A stretch of DNA of 14,538 bases, taken from positions 1-14,538 of the forward strand of contig JAQVDI010000012.1 of the NCBI GenBank assembly GCA_028698375.1, in the 5' to 3' direction. A model generated the notes under the pieces. That model was not told the origin of the DNA. It searched no databases and was given only the letters and a program-made list of their open reading frames with translations. The translations under genes and the position numbers were made by a program. Positions within the stretch are counted from its first letter, which is position 1. Every line of letters begins with the position of its first letter. Positions 5,324 through 10,999 of the stretch are shown piece after piece. Origin of the DNA: Patescibacteria group bacterium. GTDB lineage: Bacteria > Patescibacteriota > UBA1384 > JAGGWG01.

Positions 5324-7000
5324 ATGGCAAAAGACATTTATTTAGGTAAAGATGCTCGCGAAAAATTATTAACCGGTGTTGATAAATTAGCAGACACTGT
5401 CCGAACAACCCTTGGGCCCAAAGGGCGCAATGTTATTTTAGACAAAGGTTTTGGCGCTCCGGAAATTACTAATGATGGCGTTAGTATTGCCAAAGAAATT
5501 GAACTTACAGACAAAGTGGAAAATATGGGCGCAGAAATTGTTAAACAAGTGGCAGAAAAAACTAATGACACAGCTGGAGATGGTACTACTACAGCTACAG
5601 TTCTAACACAAGCGATTATCCATAAAGGTTTCGAAAGATTAGAACGTGCTCCACTTAATCCAATGGGGATCCGCCTAGGATTGCAAGAAGGTTCTAAAGT
5701 TTTAATTAATGAATTAACCAAATTATCAACTAAAATCAACAAAAAAAATGAAGTCGCGCAAGTGGCAACAATTTCCGCTGAGAATCAAGAAATTGGGGAT
5801 ATTATTTCTGAAATCATGGAAGCTGTTGGCAATGATGGTGTCATTACCGTAGAAGAATCGCAAACCACTGGTTTAGAAAAAACAGTAGTCGAAGGTATGC
5901 AATTTGATGAAGGTTATCTTTCTCCCTATATGGTTACTGATACTACTCGGATGGAAGCCATTCTGGAAAATCCTAATATTTTAATTTTTGACGGTAAAAT
6001 TTCTAACTTAAGTGAATTCTTACCAATTTTGGAAAAAATTGCTCAAAGCGGAAAAAAAGATCTTTTAATTATTGCTGAAGAAGTAGAAGGTGAAGCTCTA
6101 GCCACTTTGATTGTTAATAAACTAAAAGGAGTTTTAAACGCTGTAGTGGTCAAAGCTCCAGGATTTGGCGACAGTCGCAAAGAAATGCTAGCAGATATTG
6201 CCATTTTAACTGGCGGTCAAGTAATTTCAAGCGATCTGGGAATGAAATTAGAAAAAACCGAAATTAATATGCTGGGCGAAACTCGCAAAGTAGTTATCAG
6301 CAAAGACAACACCACGATCATTGAAGGCAAGGGCAATAAAAAACAAATTGAAAAACGCATTGCCCAAATCAAAAATGAAATCTACAACACAGAGAGCGAT
6401 TTTGATAAGGAAAAATTACAAGAAAGATTGGCCAAACTCTCTGGCGGTGTTGGCGTAATAAAAGTTGGTGCAGCCACAGAAAGTGAAATGAAATACCTCA
6501 AGGCTAAAATTGAAGACGCTTTAGCCGCTACTAAAGCCGCCGTAGAAGAAGGTATTGTGCCAGGCGGTGGTATTGCCTTAATCCTGGCCAAACGTTCTTT
6601 AGAAAACATTTCTTCCCCAGAAAAAGCAGCTGAATTTAAGGGTAGTTTTGATGCTGGCGTAACTATTTTAGCCGAAGCCTGCGAAGAACCTTTAAGACAA
6701 ATGGTTTTCAACGCTGGTCACGATCCGGAAATTATAGTTAAAGAAATTCAAATCAAGAATCAAGACAAAAAAGAAAATTTTATCGGCTACGATGTTAAAG
6801 ATAGTCAAATGACTGAGATGATTAAAAACGGCATTATCGATCCTTTAAAAGTTGTTCGTTTAGCTCTAGAAAATGCTGTTTCCGCAGCTTCCACCTTGTT
6901 AACCACTGAAGCAGCTGTTGCCGAAAAACCTGAAACCAAAGACAATACCCCAATGCCAGATATGAACGGAATGGGTGGTGGTATGCCAATGGGAATGTAA
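5324..7000 (+). CDS. groEL: Chaperonin GroEL (Hsp60)
   Basis: A 558-aa protein, slightly longer than the common 545 or so. It forms the double-ring ATP-driven folding chamber with GroES. Key sites are all present: GPKGRNV (31-37) and D51 in the ATP pocket, the GDGTTT motif with D86 (85-90), D398, the residue needed for ATP hydrolysis, within IEDAL, and VEEGIVPGGG (407-416). The C-terminus ends in a Gly/Met-rich tail (GMGGGMPMGM), as expected for the flexible tail inside the cavity. It is in an operon with groES, 91 bases downstream, without a second clear promoter. No Shine-Dalgarno precedes the ATG; the leader is A-rich. A strong terminator lies about 100 bases after the stop. Confidence 0.98.
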   Translation: MAKDIYLGKDAREKLLTGVDKLADTVRTTLGPKGRNVILDKGFGAPEITNDGVSIAKEIELTDKVENMGAEIVKQVAEKTNDTAGDGTTTATVLTQAIIHKGFERLERAPLNPMGIRLGLQEGSKVLINELTKLSTKINKKNEVAQVATISAENQEIGDIISEIMEAVGNDGVITVEESQTTGLEKTVVEGMQFDEGYLSPYMVTDTTRMEAILENPNILIFDGKISNLSEFLPILEKIAQSGKKDLLIIAEEVEGEALATLIVNKLKGVLNAVVVKAPGFGDSRKEMLADIAILTGGQVISSDLGMKLEKTEINMLGETRKVVISKDNTTIIEGKGNKKQIEKRIAQIKNEIYNTESDFDKEKLQERLAKLSGGVGVIKVGAATESEMKYLKAKIEDALAATKAAVEEGIVPGGGIALILAKRSLENISSPEKAAEFKGSFDAGVTILAEACEEPLRQMVFNAGHDPEIIVKEIQIKNQDKKENFIGYDVKDSQMTEMIKNGIIDPLKVVRLALENAVSAASTLLTTEAAVAEKPETKDNTPMPDMNGMGGGMPMGM

Positions 7001-7007
7001 ATTAGAT

Positions 7008-7026
7008 GCTAGATACTAGTTTCTAG
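7008..7026 (+). repeat. Left copy of a 19-bp inverted repeat flanking the 242-aa gene
   Basis: GCTAGATACTAGTTTCTAG here matches the reverse complement of 7976-7994 at 17 of 19 positions. It begins eight bases after the groEL stop codon. The partner ends two bases before the stop codon of the convergent PRC-barrel gene. Together they bracket the unrecognised gene with its promoter and terminator. Confidence 0.6.
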
Positions 7027-7040
7027 TTATTAGAAAAATA

Positions 7041-7062
7041 GGGTCATTGCGATATTTTACCC
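7041..7062 (+). repeat. Possible fragment of a GTCATTGCGA-type dispersed repeat
   Basis: GTCATTGCGA (7043-7052) resembles the opening of a short dispersed element known in many bacterial genomes. It lies in a small GGGT/ACCC inverted pair (7041-7044, 7059-7062). It is too short to be sure and may be chance. Confidence 0.3.
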
Positions 7063-7066
7063 TTCT

Positions 7067-7093
7067 GTCATTCCGGACTTGATCCGGAATCTC
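7067..7093. repeat. GTCATTCCGG-type palindromic dispersed repeat
   Basis: ATTCCGGA (7070-7077) and TCCGGAAT (7083-7090) make a perfect 8-bp stem around the loop CTTGA. It is flanked by GTC on the left and CTC on the right. This is the frame of a widely dispersed intergenic repeat in bacteria (from memory). Compared with the repeat at 5245-5265 it has the same stem and loop lengths, and the three stem differences are all paired changes. Confidence 0.65.
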
Positions 7094-7097
7094 AATA

Positions 7098-7130
7098 AAA
7101 AATCGGGCGCCGTCGCCCGATTTTTGTTTA
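7098..7130 (+). terminator. Rho-independent terminator after groEL
   Basis: A 12-bp stem, AAA plus AATCGGGCG (7098-7109) with CGCCCGATT plus TTT (7114-7125), and a 4-base loop. It is followed by GTTTAA, and the T-run is TTTTT at 7121-7125. The GC-rich core and A/T flanks make it a strong terminator, usable in both directions. It separates the groES-groEL operon from the 242-aa gene. Confidence 0.88.
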
Positions 7131-7133
7131 ACC

Positions 7134-7162
7134 TTGAAAAATAAACCAATTTTTAATATACT
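7134..7162 (+). promoter_or_regulatory. Sigma70-like promoter of the 242-aa gene
   Basis: TTGAAA (7134-7139), a 17-base spacer and TATACT (7157-7162, 5 of 6 to consensus) immediately follow the groEL terminator. The start of transcription would be near 7169, giving a leader of about 27 bases. The placement between a terminator and a gene with a good ribosome binding site supports it. Confidence 0.65.
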
Positions 7163-7183
7163 ACTATCGTTAAGAAGCTTGAA

Positions 7184-7189
7184 AAGGAG
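7184..7189 (+). promoter_or_regulatory. Canonical Shine-Dalgarno site AAGGAG
   Basis: AAGGAG sits six bases before the ATG at 7196, the ideal distance. It is the only well-placed canonical site noticed in the window, since the other genes have A/T-rich leaders without one. It fixes the start of the 242-aa protein and supports a different origin for this gene. Confidence 0.8.
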
Positions 7190-7195
7190 ACTAAA

Positions 7196-7924
7196 ATGAT
7201 AAAACTTTGGGGGTCATATTGTTGGTTATATTCTGAAAATAAAATACGAATGCTAATACCGGTAGCAGAAGAAAATGGTGAAGTTTTTGTTATTTCTGGT
7301 GGTGAAAAACATACCATTTCTTTTATTAACGAAGCTGGGGAAAAAATATCTATCCACACCGAACTCGAAGCCAAGAACTTCAGCCGTGAATGCGATCTAA
7401 TTAGAATCAGAACTAAACCAGCCCAAACCATCTCAATAAGTCAATATTTAGGTGCAGCAGGCACCAATTATATCCAAGCATTAAACGATTTGGGGTTCTC
7501 ATTAAGAAATCGCGAAAATTGGTTCCGGCCGTTAAGCCATAAATTACGCTTCAATTTGGTCAAACCAATGGTCAAAGAAGAATATCAAAACCTATCAACA
7601 AAAATTTTTATTTTGGCACGTGATATCTTTGACTCTGAACTTTGTACGCACCTCGACTTAAACGCTAAAGCTCAATCAGCCGCTATGGTTATAAGGGGCA
7701 CTATTAATAGATGCTACGGCTTAGACTGGAATCTCAGAAACTCAGCCGCTTATTTTCTGACTAATGATATCGGAACCTATCGACGCTGTGTGCAGGTAGC
7801 CGTTATGAGAATGCGAAAACCTCCAACAGATTCAATCGACACACCGATAGAGATAAGTGAAATCGAATTTGAAAATCATTTACGAGAATATCTTGCCAAT
7901 TTGGGCTTTGCCAAATTGCCCTAA
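7196..7924 (+). CDS. Unrecognised 242-aa protein in an apparent cassette
   Basis: I do not recognise the family. The N-terminal third (1-75) reads as beta-rich, with short hydrophobic strands separated by charged turns (RMLIPVAEE, EVFVISGGE, HTISFINEAGEKISIHTE). The rest is mostly helical, with a central run rich in Arg, Lys and aromatic residues (about 100-130) and a helical bundle (about 130-210) containing three cysteines. There is no signal peptide or membrane segment, so it is probably cytoplasmic. It has its own promoter, the only canonical Shine-Dalgarno site noticed here, and its own terminator. Hand-counted GC is about 42% over five 60-base rows, against about 33% over two rows of groEL. 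With the flanking inverted repeats this suggests acquisition from outside. The helical part might be a nucleic-acid or protein-binding fold, but nothing visible proves that. Confidence 0.75.
   Translation: MIKLWGSYCWLYSENKIRMLIPVAEENGEVFVISGGEKHTISFINEAGEKISIHTELEAKNFSRECDLIRIRTKPAQTISISQYLGAAGTNYIQALNDLGFSLRNRENWFRPLSHKLRFNLVKPMVKEEYQNLSTKIFILARDIFDSELCTHLDLNAKAQSAAMVIRGTINRCYGLDWNLRNSAAYFLTNDIGTYRRCVQVAVMRMRKPPTDSIDTPIEISEIEFENHLREYLANLGFAKLP
7897..7918 (+). repeat. Hairpin in the last codons of the 242-aa gene
   Basis: CAATTTGG (7897-7904) pairs perfectly with CCAAATTG (7911-7918) around a 6-base loop, just before the stop codon at 7922-7924. It overlaps the first copy of a 13-base direct repeat (AAATTGCCCTAAA at 7913-7925 and 7929-7941). 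It may add to the terminator that follows. Confidence 0.45.
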
Positions 7925-7930
7925 ATCTAA

Positions 7931-7963
7931 ATTGCCCTAAACATAGGGTGATTTTTTCTTTTT
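7931..7963 (+). terminator. Rho-independent terminator after the 242-aa gene
   Basis: CCCTA (7935-7939), loop AACA and TAGGG (7944-7948), extended outward by two wobbles and two A-T pairs to a 9-bp stem. It is followed by a T-rich run (TTTTTTCTTTTTC). It starts seven bases after the stop codon. It acts on the + strand; on the - strand no T-run follows the stem, so it would not serve the convergent PRC-barrel gene. Confidence 0.75.
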
Positions 7964-7975
7964 CTAATCTAGTAT

Positions 7976-7994
7976 CTAGAAACTGGTATCTGGC
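7976..7994 (-). repeat. Right copy of the 19-bp inverted repeat
   Basis: CTAGAAACTGGTATCTGGC reads on the opposite strand as GCCAGATACCAGTTTCTAG, 17 of 19 identical to 7008-7026. It ends two bases before the stop codon of the PRC-barrel gene. The outer limits of the pair are 987 bases apart. Confidence 0.6.
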
Positions 7995-7996
7995 AA

Positions 7997-8500
7997 CTAT
8001 TGTGCCAAAGCTTTGGTTTTTTCGCGTTTTTCTAAGTCACGGACAATTACACCGCGTTTTTCTATTTTTTTGATATCGCCTTTTTCTAAAATCAAATATG
8101 CTTTTAAGGGACTTGAAAAAAATGGGCGAGAAACATAATAGCGCAAAATTTCGCCACTCGTTTCATCAAAAATCAAATCTCCCATTTTGCCAATTTTTGT
8201 TGCTGATTCTGTAAAAACCGAGGCCCCCAAAACCCGAATTCTTTTTTCTCTAATTTGTTTAATTCGTGGCAAGTCTTTTTCTTCGCAAAGTTCCTCTTCT
8301 TTATTCATGACCACTTTGTCTGAACCAAATTCAATAATATCTCGAGGTGCTAAATAATTTTTGTTCAAAAAAGTATCCAAGCCAAAAGCAATAATTTTCC
8401 CTATTTCGGGATCAATCAAAACTTCCCTAATTTTACCTAAACGACGATTTGTCTGGCTGCTAAAAACCACATCGCCTAAAACATAACGCAAACTTTGCAT
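7997..8500 (-). CDS. PRC-barrel domain protein, two tandem barrels
   Basis: A 167-aa protein from the ATG at 8500. The frame stays open to a GTG at 8557, but that upstream part lies in an intergenic repeat and lacks PRC character, so I chose the ATG followed by QSLRYVLGDVV. The first PRC-barrel repeat covers about 3-78 (LGDVVFSSQTNRRLGKIREVLIDP, then LAPRDIIEFGSDKVVM). The second covers about 90-155 (VLGASVFTESATKIGKMGDLIFDETSGEI, then YLILEKGDIKKI). Such proteins are small cytoplasmic barrels; relatives serve in rRNA processing (RimM), photosynthetic reaction centres or sporulation. The specific role here is unknown. No signal peptide or helix is visible. It follows the rpsR gene on the same strand but has its own possible promoter about 10 bases upstream. 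Confidence 0.82.
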   Translation of the reverse strand: MQSLRYVLGDVVFSSQTNRRLGKIREVLIDPEIGKIIAFGLDTFLNKNYLAPRDIIEFGSDKVVMNKEEELCEEKDLPRIKQIREKRIRVLGASVFTESATKIGKMGDLIFDETSGEILRYYVSRPFFSSPLKAYLILEKGDIKKIEKRGVIVRDLEKREKTKALAQ

Positions 8501-8510
8501 AATCAATATT

Positions 8511-8536
8511 ATTCTAGCATTAAAGTTAAAAACTTT
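8511..8536 (-). promoter_or_regulatory. Possible extended -10 promoter and inverted repeat upstream of the PRC-barrel gene
   Basis: On the - strand TGCTAGAAT gives a -10 TAGAAT (8511-8516) with a TG extension. Transcription would start about four bases before the ATG. AAAGTT-aaa-AACTTT (8522-8536) is a perfect inverted repeat overlapping the expected -35 zone, and a regulator could bind there. Chance cannot be ruled out in such AT-rich sequence. Confidence 0.4.
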
Positions 8537-8546
8537 ACACTTAATC

Positions 8547-8572
8547 AGACTTCTCACCTCGTTCGAAATGGC
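8547..8572 (-). repeat. Dispersed intergenic repeat of the CATTTCGAACGA type
   Basis: Read on the - strand it contains CATTTCGAACGAGGTGAG followed by AAGTCT. This closely resembles a short element common between genes of many bacteria (from memory: CATTTCGAACGAAGTGAG followed by AAATCT). It lies between the rpsR stop and the PRC-barrel promoter, and it keeps the CAT...TCT frame shared with the repeats near groEL. Confidence 0.5.
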
Positions 8573-8584
8573 TAAAATAGGAAA

Positions 8585-8791
8585 TTAGCTAATGTATGTC
8601 GGCATTAAGCCTAAATTGCGAGCACGTTTAATTGCCTTTTTAACCCTTCTCTCATGTTTGGCACAAAGTCTAGAACGACGTCTACCAATAATTTTACCGC
8701 TATCAGTTAGATAATGGTTGAGCAACTCAACATCAGTAAAATCAATTTCGCCAATTCCATCTTTACATAAATAACATCTACCTTTTGCCAT
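8585..8791 (-). CDS. rpsR: 30S ribosomal protein bS18
   Basis: A 68-aa protein, near the usual 70-80. The core IDFTDVELLNHYLTDSGKIIGRR and the basic tail LCAKHERRVKKAIKRARNLGLMP are characteristic of bS18, which binds the 30S platform beside bS6. C6 and C9 (CYLC) with C43 and H46 (CAKH) form a C-x2-C plus C-x2-H set that could bind zinc, the C-plus variant known in some bacteria but absent from E. coli. It is the last gene of rpsF-ssb-rpsR, 23 bases after ssb, with no Shine-Dalgarno in the A/T-rich gap. Confidence 0.95.
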   Translation of the reverse strand: MAKGRCYLCKDGIGEIDFTDVELLNHYLTDSGKIIGRRRSRLCAKHERRVKKAIKRARNLGLMPTYIS

Positions 8792-8814
8792 AATTATAAA
8801 TTTAAATTTTATAT

Positions 8815-9285
8815 TTAGAAATCTATATCATCAATATCAATAATTTCGTCATTGTCTTTTTTGTCTTTGGCAGACTTATTAGCCCCAGTTTTTTTAGATG
8901 TTGGGACGGAATCAGTTGCTTCTGTCTCCCCATTGTTGACCTCATTTACCATACCTTTTTGCCCCAATAAAACCATATTTTCAGCGACAATTTCCGTTGT
9001 TTGTCTTTTGGCTCCATCTTGTCCCTCCCAACTACGAGTTTGCAGTCTACCTTCGATCAAAATTGGTGTACCCTTTTTCACATATTGACCACAAATTTCA
9101 GCTAACTTGCCCCAAGCCACCACATTATGAAATTCAACTGAATCTTGATTCTCACCGCTAGAATCTTTGAAACGACGATTAGTTGCCACAGAAAAAGAAG
9201 TCACAGATTGCCCGCTAGGGATAGAGCGTAGTTCTGGATCACGAGTTGCGTTACCAGCGATAATTGCCTTGTTAAATCCTCTCAT
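8815..9285 (-). CDS. ssb: Single-stranded DNA-binding protein SSB
   Basis: A 156-aa protein. The OB fold covers about 1-108 (FNKAIIAGNATRDPELR, FSVATNRR, EFHNVVAWGKLAEICGQYVKKG, LIEGRLQTRSWEGQDG), with W58 and W86 in positions typical of DNA-stacking aromatics. A low-complexity Thr/Lys/Asp linker follows. The acidic tip ends DIDDIDF, similar to the usual DDDIPF that docks partner proteins, but with Asp in place of the Pro. It coats single-stranded DNA in replication and repair. The start ATG is one base after the rpsF stop (TAATATG), so the two are coupled. Confidence 0.95.
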   Translation of the reverse strand: MRGFNKAIIAGNATRDPELRSIPSGQSVTSFSVATNRRFKDSSGENQDSVEFHNVVAWGKLAEICGQYVKKGTPILIEGRLQTRSWEGQDGAKRQTTEIVAENMVLLGQKGMVNEVNNGETEATDSVPTSKKTGANKSAKDKKDNDEIIDIDDIDF

Positions 9286-9286
9286 A

Positions 9287-9742
9287 TTATTCTTTTAAAA
9301 TTTTTTCTAATGCTTTATCTAATTTTTCTGCTTTTACTTTTTTGTTTATTTTTTTAATTACTTTTTTCTTTGGGCTTTTAGTTTTGGCTGCTCCTGTTTT
9401 TTTCTTAACTGCACCTGCTTGCCGCTCCACTCTTTTTAACTTTGCCTCGTGACCGGATTTAACTTTTGTATAAGGAAATTTAACCATTAAAAATCTTAAA
9501 ATATCCGATTCGTGGTCTAAGTCTTTTTTTAACTTTAACATATCATTGCCACCAAGAGTAAAAAAGGTTTTTAATAAAAAAACTTTAGTTTGCTTTTTTA
9601 TTGGGAAAACTAAATCTTGTTCACGATTTTCCTGCAATAAAATTTTACCTTTAAAATTATTAACTAAACTAACAATTTGTTTTTGCACTTTTGGAACATC
9701 TACTTGCAAAGGAATTAAACACACCAACAAATACTCTTGCAT
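9287..9742 (-). CDS. rpsF: 30S ribosomal protein bS6 with a Lys/Ala-rich tail
   Basis: A 151-aa protein. Residues 1-95 are the bS6 fold (MQEYLLVCLIPL, the helix PKVQKQIVSLVNNFKGKIL, FPIKKQTKVFLLKTFFTL, LRFLMVKFPYTK). It pairs with bS18 on the 30S platform, in keeping with its place in the same operon. About 55 further residues (97-151) are Lys/Ala-rich and end in a helix LDKALEKILKE; normal bS6 is about 95-135 aa, so this tail is longer than usual but not unheard of. The upstream 60 bases show no confident promoter and no Shine-Dalgarno. Transcription runs rpsF, ssb, rpsR. Confidence 0.93.
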   Translation of the reverse strand: MQEYLLVCLIPLQVDVPKVQKQIVSLVNNFKGKILLQENREQDLVFPIKKQTKVFLLKTFFTLGGNDMLKLKKDLDHESDILRFLMVKFPYTKVKSGHEAKLKRVERQAGAVKKKTGAAKTKSPKKKVIKKINKKVKAEKLDKALEKILKE

Positions 9743-9802
9743 TTAAAATATTTATTTTTTAACTTTTACACTTTAACATAAGATATGCCAATTTGTAAAG
9801 AT

Positions 9803-10999
9803 CTAAACTAATTTATAAAGATTGCCTTTAATCTCTTTAAAACGCTGACCAAAAATATCCCACTTAAATTTTTTAAGTACAAATTTACGAGCATTCAAAC
9901 TTATTTTTTTTCTCAAACGTTGGTTTTTTAAAATTATAACCACTTTTTTAGCAAAATCCTCTCTACTATCAGCAATAATAATCTCTTCATTAGGCTTAGC
10001 ACCAATACCTTCATTGCCAAAAGAAGTGGTGATTACAGGTACCCCCAAAGCCATTGCTTGAAGAATCTTATTTTGCACTCCGGCCGCAAAACGCAAAGGG
10101 CATATTAAAACTGCCGCACTTGAAATAGCTTTAGGCAGATTAGGCACAAAACCGAAAAATTTAGTTTGATCTCCCTCAATTAAACCTTTCATTTTTAACT
10201 CATTAACGCTATTCCCCACCACTATAAATTCACTTTTTGGTAAAACCTGAATAATTTTTGGTAAAATTTCTTTCTTGAAATAAAAAACCGCATCTAAATT
10301 ATGATTATAAAGCTCCCCAAAATAACCTAAAAACATAATTCTATTTTGAAAAAATTTCTTTCTTTTTTGCTTATATCTGGTAAATTCTATATCAACCCCG
10401 TTGGGCATTACAATCACCTTTCTTTTAACACTTTGAGTAAAAACTTTTTTTTCATCGTCCGAAATTAACCAAGTTTCCTCAAAAAACCTAGGTAAAAATT
10501 TTTCTATAAAACTAATTTTGAGGGCTTCAAGCCAAAAGAAAATTTTCCACAAACCTCGACGATATGGCAAAGATCGCCTCAATTCAACTGAAATTAAATC
10601 AGTTAAATCAAGAATTTTATAAATGCCTTTTATTTTCCAAACATAAGATGCCATACGAAAAAGATGACAATAAATCACCTTTGGTTCATGTTTCAACGCC
10701 TTCTCTACTGCTTTTTTCATTAATGAGGAATGATAATAAAAATTTTGTGCAGGTAAAGGCGAAAGAATTGAAGCATAAACTTGTATTTTTGATTGGATGA
10801 TGGGCATTGGCACTAAAGTAATTTTTTTTACATATTTCTTTAGTTTTTGAGCTGAAAGTTTTTCGTTTTTAGTGGCATAAAAAGAAACTAAATGGACATC
10901 ATTATTTTTTGCTGCTTGTTTCAAAATGTTAAAAGTCCTTAGCTTGTCTCCTCGCCAAGGTGGATAAGGAACCCTTGAAGTTAAAAACAATATTCTCAT
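9803..10999 (-). CDS. GT4-family glycosyltransferase
   Basis: A 398-aa protein from the ATG at 10999 (MRILFLTSRVPYPPWRGDK). An in-frame start at 11035 would add 12 residues, but the ATG overlapping the upstream stop (ATGA, 10996-10999) is more likely. The opening SRVPYPPWRGDKLRTFNIL is typical of a GT4 subgroup linked to exopolysaccharide biosynthesis (TIGR03087-like). PNGVD (199-203) and the donor-site region GVQNKILQAMALGVPVI (307-323) are recognisable. It probably transfers a sugar from a nucleotide-sugar donor at the inner face of the membrane. Oddity: the Glu expected in KILEAMA is Gln314. It is translationally coupled to the radical SAM gene, so the pair may build or modify one surface glycan or lipid. 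The acceptor is unknown. Confidence 0.85.
   Translation of the reverse strand: MRILFLTSRVPYPPWRGDKLRTFNILKQAAKNNDVHLVSFYATKNEKLSAQKLKKYVKKITLVPMPIIQSKIQVYASILSPLPAQNFYYHSSLMKKAVEKALKHEPKVIYCHLFRMASYVWKIKGIYKILDLTDLISVELRRSLPYRRGLWKIFFWLEALKISFIEKFLPRFFEETWLISDDEKKVFTQSVKRKVIVMPNGVDIEFTRYKQKRKKFFQNRIMFLGYFGELYNHNLDAVFYFKKEILPKIIQVLPKSEFIVVGNSVNELKMKGLIEGDQTKFFGFVPNLPKAISSAAVLICPLRFAAGVQNKILQAMALGVPVITTSFGNEGIGAKPNEEIIIADSREDFAKKVVIILKNQRLRKKISLNARKFVLKKFKWDIFGQRFKEIKGNLYKLV

Noticed and set aside
5338..5742. 134-aa open frame antisense to groEL
   Set aside because: A shadow of the groEL codon pattern; no promoter or known domain. The same applies to the other antisense frames in groEL, cca and pilB.
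8501..8557. Longer start (GTG at 8557) for the PRC-barrel protein
   Set aside because: The extra 19 residues lie partly in a dispersed repeat, do not resemble a PRC domain and would run across the predicted promoter.
9771..9781. TTATGTTAAAG (- strand), 10 of 11 to the XerD arm of a dif site
   Set aside because: The left arm and the 6-base centre do not fit; a second TATG/CATA pair is only a few bases away. Chance in AT-rich DNA.
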